In this document: positions 47,049 through 56,139 of the stretch, in pieces
Layout of the letters: each line of letters opens with the position of its first letter
How positions within the stretch are numbered: position 1 is the stretch's first letter
Source of the DNA: Cheiracanthium punctorium
Taxonomy: Eukaryota; Arthropoda; Arachnida; Araneae; Cheiracanthiidae
Direction: 5' to 3'
NCBI GenBank assembly: GCA_038373885.1
Contig: JAWZYV010012242.1
Coordinates: 1 to 64,000, forward strand
DNA: 64,000 nt
The notes under the pieces: model-generated
Seen by the model: only the letters and a program-made list of their open reading frames with translations
Databases searched by the model: none
What the model was told of the DNA's origin: nothing
Made by a program: the position numbers and the translations under genes

Positions 47049-49611
47049 TCATCGTAGACTAATTTATGGGTCGAGTGTAGGAGGCTGTAAGCCACTGGCC
47101 ACCCTTAGAAATACTTTCAGGTGTATTCGTTTGGCTAGTGCTGTAAGCTGCATTCATTCCCGCCGTACCGTGCCGCTAAGGCTCTAAGCTGTGCCGCTAA
47201 GGCGCAGTAAACCGAACTTCGCAGAAGATTTGCGAAATATCTAGCAAGAATCGGTATTTTGCGGAGTAAACGCGTAGTTGACAAATGTGTGGTTTCCCTT
47301 TGTGGCTCTGTTCGGTCAGATCCCGTGTTACACGAGGCGTTATAGAAAAATTGTAGGGGAGTAGAAACTGCCTCATACTAGTTAGGGCTAAGCTATCAAA
47401 CATCCAGGGAATTGGGTCAAAGTGTCACCAACGACCGTACACTGAGTTAAGCGTGGAGTAGAAGATGCTCTGAACCTCCAAGTCTAAGGTCCCCCTACGA
47501 AATATTTTTGAGGCGCATTCGACTAGAGTGCGTTACATTAACGTAGAGTAGAAGATTGGTTTCCGTGGGTGGGTCCTTTCCGTCAGATCACGTGTTACAG
47601 GAGATATTGGGGGAAAATGGTTGGGGGCAGAAGGTGCATAGGGCGGGATCAGAGATAGTAAAAATTTCGGTGAAAGGTTGTGAGTAAGAGTCCCTCATAT
47701 TCTAATAGTGTACGGTATTACGTTCGATTACCAAGACATGCGCTTAGTTAAGCGCGGAGTAAACCCGTAGTTAGCAAATGTAGTTTCCCTGGGTGAGTAC
47801 GTTCGTTCAGATCCCGTGTTACACAAGGCATTAGCGGAAAATAGCTGGGGTGCAGGTACTGTGTAGGAGGGGATCAAAGAAAATTTAAGTACTCAGTTTA
47901 AGGTCTTGGGTTCGATTCCCACATAATCCTCTAGTGTACGATAGTAGGTCCGATTCCCACTTAATCGCTAACTAAAGCGCGGAGTAAACGCGTAGTTAGC
48001 ACATGCGTGGTTTCCGTGGGTGGGTCCGTTCGGTCAGATTCCGTGTTTCACGAAGCAATGGCCGAAAATGGTTAATAGTAGATATTGTGAAGGACGGGTT
48101 TAGACAAAGGCAGATAGTCAGTTAAAGGTCTTGCGTTCGATTCTCATAGAATTCGGTAGTGTACAGTAGTGGGTTCGATTCCAACATTATCCGCTAGTGT
48201 ACGGCATTGGTTCCATTCCCCCATAACCCGCTGGTTAAGCGCGGAGTAAACGCGTAGTTACCAAATGCTTGATTTCCGTGGGCGGATCCGTTCCGTCAGA
48301 TTCCGTGTTACACGAGGCATTAGCGGAAAATAGCTGGGGTGCAGGTACTGTGTAGGAGGGGATCAGAGAAAGTCAAATAGTCAGTGTACGGTCGTGGGTT
48401 CGATTCTCACATAATCCACTAAGTTAAGCGTATAGTAAACGTGTAGTTACCATATGCGTGGTTTCCGAGGGTGGGTCCGTTCTGTCAGATCCCGTGAAAG
48501 TCAAATAGTCAGTTTATGTCTTGGGTTCGTTTCCACATAATCCGATAATGTAAGGTTCGATTCACAGAGAATCTTTTAGGGTACAGTCTTGGCTTCTATT
48601 CCCACTTAATGCGATGATTTAAGCGCGGACTAAAGGTGTAGTTACGAAATGTGTGGGTTCCCTGGGCGTGTCCGTTCGATCGGATCCCGTGTTGCAGGAA
48701 GCATTAGTGGAAAATTGTTGGGGAGCAGATACTGCGTAGGACGGGATCATACATAGTCAAAATTTCCGTGTAAAGTTGTCGGTTTGATTCCCAAATAATC
48801 TGCTACGGAACAGTCGTGGGTTCGATTCTAACATAATGCGCTGTGTTATGCGCGGAGTAGTTACCAAATGTGTGGTTCGCCTGTGTTCCCCTGGGTGGGA
48901 CTGTTCGGTCAGATCCTCTGCTAGCAGAGGCAGTGGCTGAAAATGGTTGGGGAGAAGATATTGTGTAGGACGGGATCAGAGATAGTCAAAAAAATCGGTG
49001 TAAGTTTGTAGGTTCAATTCCCGCATAATCCGTTAACTAAAGTGCAGAGTAAACGCATAGATACTAAATGCATGGTTTCCGAGAGTGGCTGCGTTCTGTC
49101 AGATCCCGTGAATGTCAAATAGTCCGTTTAGGTCTTGGTTTCTATTCCCATATAAACCGCTAGTGTACGGTAGTGAATTCGATTCCACGATAATCCGCTA
49201 ACTAAAGCGGGGAGTAAACGCGTAATTACCAAATGCTTGGTTTCAGTGGGTGGGTCTTTTTGGTCAGATCCCTTGTTACACGAGGCATAATAGAAAAATC
49301 GTAGGGGAGTAGAAACTGCGTCATACTAGTTAGGGCTAAGCAATCAAACATCCAGGGGATTGGGTCAAAGTGTCACCAACGACCGTACACTGAGTTAAGC
49401 GTGGAGTAGAGGAGGCTCTGAACCTCCAAATCACCGGTCCCGCTACGATATGTTTTTGAGGCGCATTCAATTAGAGTGCGGTACATTAACGTAGAGTAAA
49501 CGCGTGGTTTCCGTGGTTGGGTTCATTCGGTCAGATACCCCGTTACACGACGCATTAGCGGAATATTTTTGGGGGGCAGATGCTGCGTTAGGCTGGGTCG
49601 GAGATGCCCAG

Positions 49612-49695
49612 CGGATTATGTGGGAATCGAACCCACGTCTGCTCACCAAGATTAGCGGAAAGTAGAAGAGACTCTAAGACACCGGTCCCCATTGG
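49612..49695 (-). repeat. tRNA-like module alpha 9
   Basis: Minus strand: ACCGGTGTCTTAGAGTCTCT, middle segment, then CGTGGGTTCGATTCCCACAT, an exact T-arm and B box at class II tRNA spacing. It is the best-preserved alpha copy for A-like plus B, but lacks a nearby TTTT. Confidence 0.5.
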
Positions 49696-51724
49696 AAATG
49701 CTTTTCAGGTGCGTTCATGTTTCTGGAGTTCTATATATTTCAGAAATAGAATGCGAAGTAAATGTGTAGATCTTATTTCTGTGGTTTCCGTAGGTACATC
49801 CATGTGGTCAGACCCCTGTTACAGGCGACGCTTCGAGAAAATGATACGACGGTAGCAATTTCGTAATAGTAGTTCCGAGAAAAGCATTCAAACAAGCAGG
49901 GCATTGGGTGGGAATCTAACCCATGACCATAGACTAACTTATGGGTCGCGTGTAGGAGGCTCCAACACACTGCTCACCCTTAGAAATGCTTTTCAGGTGT
50001 ATTCCTTTCGCTAGTGCTGTGAGCTGCATTCATTCCCGCCGTACCGTGAAGGCGAAGCAATCCGAAGAACGTAGAAGATTTGCGCAATATCTGGCAAGAA
50101 TTGGTATTTTGCGGCAGCCGTGAAACTACAGCCAATTAGAGGAGAACGCTTCGTTTGGCATACTGCATGATTTCATTGGTGCATTTATTACGGCAATCAG
50201 TCTACCGAAAAGGGATGGTGGGGTGGAGCTAGTCTATGTGCGGCATGGCATAGCCATTATGAATGCAGCTTTACATTAAAAAAAACAACGTGAGGTAAAC
50301 GAAATGTTGTCGAAATCATAATTTCCGTAGATAGGTTCAGTCAGTCAGATCCCGTGTTATACGAGGCATTACCAGAAAATGGTTGGGTATTAGCAACTGC
50401 GTTTGAGGCAATATTTGGTTTAAGTACCTCGCATATATAGACGGAATATAGGTAAAATTCTGTATTTTGTGCTATATTCATAATGGCCGTACCGTTTCAT
50501 TTTAGAGCACCACTGTGATGCATTTTCCTGTCTAAACCATTTTACCCGTTTCCTACGTAATATTCAAGACCGGGCAAAACGCAACTTTCAACTCTGGGGG
50601 ATATGTAGATCGCGTTTTTTTTACTGTAAGAACTGGGTATCATTGGTTACATAGAGTATTTTCAGGTGACGTCACTGAAATTAATTTTGTTCAACTCGGA
50701 TACAAAACCACGTTTTCGGCCATTGACCATTCTCAAATGAACGAATGTTTGACCAAAGAAAGTTTGTTGCTAAGGTGCGACGTAGTGATAATGACGTAGG
50801 TGAAAGAGCTCTATTCAAACATCCAGAAAACAGAAACGTTGCCAGGAAATAAGAGCGCCCCCTAGCGGTCATTTTTGAGAACTGAGCTTTCGGCCGTTTT
50901 ATTGCTGAAAAATAGGACCTCTTCCCGGCCTGGAGTATTAAGTAGGCAACGTTTTAGCATAGAAGTTACATCAGTGGACCTAAGGGATTCAGTGTAAAAA
51001 TGAAATTCGCTCTTTCATTGCGTAATTCGTGTGTGGTTGGTGTTGGAATAGTGTTTGTTATGAGGCTTTACGATCCCATAGAAATTGAACACAAAAGAAT
51101 AGCGTTAATGAGTAGGTCAGCGTCAAAAAATGATTTTGGGGATAGGAATTGCTTTGGAGGTGGATTCATTTGTCTTGAGTGTTCGGCCTTTCAGAAACGG
51201 AACGACAGAGAGAGGGAAAATGTAATCGAGTAGTAACAGCATTTCCTATCCTAATTTTATCAGTAAGTAATCCGGTTTTGGAAAAACACGTTAGAAAAAA
51301 AAATTGAGAAATCAAACTATCATATGCGACATGTTTCGCTTTTATGGAGCACAATATTTTAAATATGAAAGTGACATAGGAAATTGGGCATACGGCCGAA
51401 TAATTTATATTCTGTTATATTCTGTGTTACACAGGACATTCGTAGAAAATGGTAATGGAATATCACGTGCGTTTCAGATTTACTTATTCACCTTGAGTGA
51501 CTGGTATTGTAGAAACGGAACGTAGAACAAACCAGTGTCCCTTAGGAGTTAAATCTTAAAGGGGAGGTCAGTTAGGCAAGACCCTGTATATACGGGGCAT
51601 TCGTTGGAAAGTAATTTTGGAGCATCAGTTGTGCTTGAGATATGTGCTCCATATTTAAATCAAATGAACGCATGATAAGAACATAGTTAAATCTAGTGGT
51701 CTAATCTCACCTACTCGGTTAACC

Positions 51725-51825
51725 GAACGTTCGGTTGCATGACGTCACACGGAACTCATCCGTGGAACAGCATCCAATCAGATTTTCCTGGCAGGGTTCG
51801 GTTGACGTCACGCAACCGAACTTTC
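51725..51825. mobile_element. Short inverted repeat with paired TGACGTCA
   Basis: AACGTTCGGTTGCATGACGT on the left is matched by GACGTCACGCAACCGAACTT on the right, about 50 bp apart. Each arm contains TGACGTCA (51,740 and 51,803). Probably a small TIR element; target duplication not evident. Confidence 0.55.
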
Positions 51826-51915
51826 CCCGACTGTCTCCATTTAGATCCCCTATTTTTTTAAGCTGGGTTCATGTTATTCGTACGGTTCCTTTTTAGCTCT
51901 CCAGTGTGAAACGCT

Positions 51916-52060
51916 CGGGCGTAGCCAGGGGGTGGGCCATTAGGGCCTTGGTAGCCCGAAATTTTTATTCTTACCAATTAGATGGTAATAAATGGAGCAA
52001 TCTTGTGTGAAAATTTACCTTTTGACCACCCCTCGAAATTGTTTACCCGCTACGTCCCTG
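51916..52060. mobile_element. MITE related to the 25,619 hAT-type element
   Basis: Starts CGGGCGTAGCCAGGGGG and ends CCCGCTACGTCCCTG, inverse of the start with mismatches; 145 bp. It shares the CGGGCGTAGCCAG end with the 122-bp element at 25,619-25,740. No 8-bp duplication is visible here. Confidence 0.5.
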
Positions 52061-52770
52061 GTGATACCACGGTATTCTTTAGTAAATAATTTAGGAATAG
52101 TGACTGTTTGAGTTACTTTCATGTACCTTGAGTACCAAGCCTTTTACAAACAGAAGGTGAAGGAGACGCCTACTTAAAAGTACATTTTGAGTGGCTTGGT
52201 CCAATACCCAGTTCCGCCGGGCACCCGTAGTCATTGATTTTGGAGTAGCAACTGCGTTTGAAGTTTAATCATTCGGCTTCAGTGCCTCGCATTTAAGAAA
52301 CAAAACATTAAGTGATCTAGTCTTTCCTTTGGATTATTTTGAGTGGATTGCTAGATTTGGTCTTTCCACGGATAACACTGGGCATTAGTATCAAATGAAT
52401 AGCAACTCCGTTTGCAGTGTACACTGGCTCAAAAAAGTAATCGAGTAATAGCTAAGTTTCCTATTTTTGAATAGCGAATCAATACCGAAAAACGCCCTCC
52501 CGCAATCTTGGAGGAAAAATCGCGATCTACAGGGGCGGTTAAACGGTCAAAATCAGAAAAATATACCATTGAAGCGACCCCTCTATCTTCAAGTGAAGCT
52601 GGATTCATACTGTCTGTTCCAACCGCGATGACGTCACATAGCGAAGTAAAGCAGAGGGCATTCTTCCGACGTCACACTTCGCTGGCATAGGGTGTGTGAT
52701 TTCATGGGTGTCATCTGTTGTCGTCACATTGAAAGTTTTTACTAACACAGAGAAAGGCAATTTTCACGAA

Positions 52771-52845
52771 GCGTGGGAATCGAACCCACGAGCGTACGTT
52801 TAGCGGCTGAAAATCTCCAGGCAGTACGAATGCACCTTAAGGGGG
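52771..52845 (-). repeat. Solo tRNA-like T-arm with B box outside the array
   Basis: Minus-strand GCTCGTGGGTTCGATTCCCA continuing CG forms a 6-bp stem (CGTGGG/CCCACG) with the TTCGATT loop; the exact B box is 52,776-52,786. Upstream on that strand it has CTGCCTGGAGATTTTCAGCC, unlike the array modules. I see no A box, so it may be a SINE or tRNA relic. Confidence 0.55.
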
Positions 52846-53690
52846 CGTTTATTTGGTATTTTGACAGCAAAGAAAATAAAAGAGAAAGGGGAGGGGCACT
52901 TGACGTATTCTACGGTAATAAGATTTTGGAAACTTCCACAGTACAAATGAAATCTAGGAAGCCATTATAAGAGATGATTAATTTTGGGGGAAAGACTCAT
53001 TTTAAATATGAAACTAACACAAAAAAGTCGCGCTGGAGTTTTTTTATTTATTTATTTTTTAGAGAATAATCCAGTGGTGGACAGCCTTATGCGTATCATG
53101 CGCCAATTTATTTCTTAGAGAAGTTCAGATGCGCCGTAAAACTCAAGCACCTGTTTACTTGCTTATGTTCACGGATATAGCTGGGAAAAAATGGGGGGGG
53201 GAGTACTTCTATCCTTTTTTAAGATTGGGGTCAATTATTACTGGAAGAAATTATTGTACAAAAACACTGTTTTTCAATCTTTGTGAGAATTTGGTTACCT
53301 TTTTTTCCCCCATCAATTGACCCTGCTTACAAGGGCGGATTAAAGGGGGAGGAGCGGAGGGGGTGACCGCCCGGCATTGCCCGTGCAATGAAAGAGAAAT
53401 GCCATGTACCTTAAATACAGAGTGTAAAGGGAAGGAATGTGAATCATCCTGATGGAATGATAAAAAAAAGGACATGGGACTTTTTTTTGACGCTGCAAAA
53501 TAGAAAAAAAAAGAACAAACCACCTAATGGCGTAGAGGCTACCGGGAATTGGACGTGGCTAGACTTCTCCTCTTCTACCTGTCTGTGTTCTAACAGTCAT
53601 TTATTCACAAAAATTCCCCAAAATCTGCGAATGTAAGTACGACTTTGTAACAAATTTTATTTGAAAAAGAAAACTCTGTAGTTTCCGATG
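52846..53690. other. Spacer, nothing recognised
   Basis: Mixed composition with A-, T- and G-runs. The short open frames give no recognisable domain. Confidence 0.45.
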
Positions 53691-53930
53691 ATATAAAAAA
53701 TATAGTGTTCGGACGAAAAGTTAGCTCGTGATAACGTAAAATGCGACAAAAACCTTACAAAACATAAAATAACTCAAAAACTATTAATCCGATTTATTTC
53801 ATTTTTACGGCATTAGCTTTCTCTTGTCCTATTTAGTCAGTGTGCCAAATTGGGTCCAGGTCCGTCGAACGGTCTGGACGCGTTTAGCGAACAGACAGAC
53901 TTTTCTCTTTTATATATATAGATGTGTGTA
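53691..53930 (+). repeat. Dispersed repeat tail ending ACAGACAGAC..TATATATATAGATG
   Basis: The end GCGAACAGACAGACTTTTCT followed by a TATATATATAGATG run resembles the tail at about 26,606-26,735 (ACGACAGACAGAC ... TTATATAGATG). Shared phrasing about a value not changing with position (CCAAATTGGGTCC / CCAAATTTC) suggests relatives of one dispersed family. The family was not identified. Confidence 0.45.
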
Positions 53931-54009
53931 CATTATAGGTGGGGTCCGAGCCCCCCAATAATTCTGGGAACTTTACGCCTATGGTATATATATTATATTA
54001 TGCACATCG

Positions 54010-54010
<1 letters not shown>

Positions 54011-54046
<36 letters not shown>
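54011..54046. repeat. (TA)n microsatellite
   Basis: Uninterrupted TA repeat immediately left of the mariner element; the element appears to have inserted at its end. A shorter run lies on the right (54,635-54,650). Confidence 0.85.
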
Positions 54047-54050
<4 letters not shown>

Positions 54051-54634
54051 GTTGTAACGAAAGTTTTCCCGCCACTGCAAGTATTGCCTGCACAAGCAGT
54101 TCGCGTTGGTGTTTTTGCCAATATTTTGCGAAATGATTTTTGTTATTTGAAAGAAAAAGACTTGTTTTAGAGCACTGTGTTGTGAAATCTGCAAAACAAT
54201 ATCGTTATGATTAAGTATAAGGTGTCTGAAATGGAACTATCACGCTACCAGATTGAACCATCATTTACTCTCAGTTCTGTTGCAAAAAGTCAGCAACAGC
54301 ATGACACCGAATCATGCGTACAGCTTAAGGTACTACTGTTGTATCATATGGCACTGTGAAGATTTGGTACCGAAAGTTCAAAAACGAGGACTAGGACATT
54401 AAAGAAGCAGAGTGCTCGGGCCGGCCTAATGATGCTGATGAGGCTCGCCTACGACAATCTGTGGAAGAAGATAAAATATTCATCCACTCGAGAGCTAGCT
54501 AAAAGAGTTAGATTTTAGTGCCATGTCCATTAGTCGCGCTAAGCATCGCATAAACTTGACATATAAGGTCAATAGCTGGGTACCGCGTGAGCTGACTCAA
54601 GCAAATCTGGCGGAAAACTTTCGTTACAACCTGA
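54047..54634 (+). mobile_element. mariner element, catalytic core deleted, 588 bp
   Basis: Ends TTAGGTTGTAACGAAAGTTT and, inward from the right, TCAGGTTGTAACGAAAGTTT form terminal inverted repeats of about 25 bp, flanked by TA (54,045-54,046; 54,635-54,636). The interior keeps the 5' half of a mariner transposase gene and then runs straight into the right end, so the D,D34D catalytic region is gone. Confidence 0.85.
54332..54610 (+). pseudogene. mariner transposase, N-terminal fragment
   Basis: Pieces in order: VSYGTVKIWYRKFKNED (DNA-binding helix-turn-helix region), a stop, then CSGRP (the linker motif of mariner transposases), STRELAKRV, and in a shifted frame SISRAKHRINLTYKVNSWVP followed by RELTQAN, matching the mariner WVPHEL motif with His replaced by Arg. 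WVPHEL mediates dimerisation and strand coordination in mariners. Stops and frameshifts are present and the catalytic aspartates are absent. It would have bound the TIRs but could not have cut. Confidence 0.8.
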
Positions 54635-54649
54635 TATGTATATATATAA

Positions 54650-55185
54650 ACATAATAAATCAAAAGCCTGCTAAAATCCCAAATTTCTAGAACTGCGCAG
54701 TTTTAATTCAGTTGGAACAATGGAATTCGCTTTCAAAAACAGCAAATACTGGACAGTCCTGGACAGCAAATACTGGCAGTTTCGGTCCTGTTATGTGATC
54801 AGTCCCGGCTATTGGGTCCCATTTGCATTTTTCGAACCAAATCCCACCGCTACCCGGATGTCTTGCTGATATGGGTTCGTCAATCATTGCAGGTTCCAAG
54901 GTCACGTGACAAGACCTCTACACTGTGATAAAAAGTTTGACGCATTAGAGAAACAAAAAGATTGCTAGAACAGCATGTATCAAATTGTCTAATAAAAATA
55001 TGTAAATCCGCAAGATCTCCTCTGCTTGGCCCCACTACGAGTTCTAGCAGCGGGCGGCTGGAAGGCTCTAAGCCCCGAGTCGCGAGCCGTTTCGCTTCTC
55101 CTGAACCTGACGACAATATTACACCTCTCCTGCTCAACCTGAGGTGATTTTACGCTGCACCAAAACACTCGCAACGTCCTGTTTT
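54650..55185. other. Spacer with moderately GC-rich block
   Basis: The block at 55,020-55,110 is GC-richer and open on both strands over about 60-85 residues. The peptides match nothing I know. A tandem echo GCAAATACTGGACAGTCCTG / GACAGCAAATACTGGCAGTT occurs at about 54,742-54,782. Confidence 0.4.
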
Positions 55186-55239
55186 TCTTATATATATATA
55201 TAGATGTGCGTATTGTATATATTGTGTGTGTGTGTATAT

Positions 55240-55270
<31 letters not shown>
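55186..55270. repeat. TA/TG/TACA microsatellite
   Basis: Compound repeat: TA run, then GT run, then TACA and TA runs, ending at the left terminus of the following TIR element. Confidence 0.8.
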
Positions 55271-56112
55271 GGGCCCTACAAAATATGCGGAAAAATTTTC
55301 GGAATGATGCGGCATCGATGCGGTAGTTTTCTGAAATGATGCAGTATTTATAGAAATGTATTGAAGGGATGCGTATGAGTAGGAAAATAACTACGTTAAA
55401 AAGAACAGCAATATTTTAATTTACATAAAAAAACCCCAGATAAGTGAGTCTGATATTTTCTCGAATATTTATGGAAATAAAGAGATGTTAGTCCTGCGAC
55501 CGATGATTCCTTCAAACTCTGTCCTTGTTTTTTAGGTGGGTAGCCTTTGAAAAGTAGCAGGACAAACTTTAATATGTTAACGAAGTCGCGGGCCGTATAA
55601 TAGGGATTTATATGAGATTTCGAATGGCTTATATGGCGTTTTGATAGGTTCCGCGGGCCGGAGGTTGCCCATGTATGGTCTACAAAATTAATTAAAACCG
55701 AGAGTACTCACTTTGCTTTACGTGTTAGTTCTGGAAACCCCTGTAAAACAACCTCTGAATTCTAAAATCTTAACTAAGTTTTCACCGGAACACTCCTTGA
55801 CATATCCTTGGAGTATTGTTAAAGACCTCTTCATGATCAACACATATATTGACAATGGGTCTGGGTCAAACACTTGAGCCGCTTTCATGAATTTCAAACC
55901 AGGTTATGAAAACTTAGGTTCTTGCTTTTTGAAATTGTCCATTTCTGAATAATAATAAACATTCAAGAGGTGTTTTGGAAGAAAATAGGTTGAGAAAAAT
56001 TTAAGAAATAAAAAAACATGCAGAAAGATGCGGTGTTATGCGAAAAGTTGTCGTTTATGCGGAGAATTGCAAATTATGCAAAATTCCGCATTTTTGCATA
56101 TTTTATAGGGCC
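55271..56112. mobile_element. TIR element inserted in (AT)n, ~842 bp
   Basis: Left end GGGCCCTACAAAATATGCGG; right end reads inward GGCCCTATAAAATATGCAAA, about 17 bp of inverted match. AT repeats flank both sides, so the target duplication cannot be read. Subterminal repeats (ATGCGG at 55,286, 55,306, 55,317, 56,029, 56,056) are typical of hAT-like elements. The interior includes CGCGGGCCGTATAATAGGGA and GCGGGCCGGAGGTTGCCCAT strings. No transposase was recognised. Confidence 0.65.
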
Positions 56113-56139
56113 ATATATATATATATATATATATATATA

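Larger units (their letters stand above)
28455..50114 (+). repeat. tRNA-T-arm (Pol III B-box) satellite array with higher-order structure
   Basis: A ~21.7-kb mosaic array. Its smallest unit is a 38-bp cassette, T-arm plus spacer: GTGGGTTCGATTCCCACATA followed by ATCCGCTAGTGTACGGTC. The core GGTTCGATTCC is an exact eukaryotic B box, the TFIIIC site of tRNA genes. GTGGG/CCCAC around TTCGATT reproduces a tRNA T-arm. Cassettes can be strictly periodic: B boxes start at 42,881, 42,919 and 42,957, and again at 43,146 and 43,184. They alternate with a longer module containing GAGTAAACGCGTAGTTACCA, TGGGTGGGTCCGTTCGGTCA, GATCCCGTGTTACACGAGGC, GCGGAAAATGGTTGGG and TACTGCGTAGGACGGGATCA. Related longer modules carry tRNA-like segments on the minus strand: type alpha (listed separately); beta near 31,450, 33,540, 34,670, 39,050, 44,155, 45,265 and 49,900; gamma near 29,940, 30,905, 33,050, 34,140, 38,600, 40,190, 41,495, 43,725, 44,755, 46,735, 47,405 and 49,350. 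No protein is encoded. Transcription or TFIIIC binding is inference. Confidence 0.85.
50115..52480. repeat. Decayed right flank of the B-box array
   Basis: Module phrases continue with growing divergence: GATCCCGTGTTATACGAGGC and AGAAAATGGTTGGGTATTAG near 50,350-50,400, TCTGTGTTACACAGGACATT near 51,420, GACCCTGTATATACGGGGCA near 51,580, CCGGGCACCCGTAGTCATTG near 52,220, and GATAACACTGGGCATTAGTA near 52,372. No B box survives here. Between them lie unrelated insertions and ordinary sequence. Confidence 0.6.

Noticed and set aside
29175..49970. Many minus-strand frames of 60-105 residues with GNRTH, ESNP, GIEPT and LADYVG strings
   Set aside because: They follow from translating the T-arm palindrome and module spacer repeatedly; no start context, domains or conservation of frame.
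28455..50114. Array as a cluster of functional tRNA genes
   Set aside because: Plus-strand cassettes have only a T-arm; no acceptor stem, D-arm or anticodon arm pairs with it. Minus-strand modules keep only partial A-like and B boxes.
28455..50114. CRISPR-like array (short palindromic repeat with spacers)
   Set aside because: Repeats are tRNA T-arms with near-constant spacers in a eukaryotic setting; spacers are not unique and no cas genes exist.
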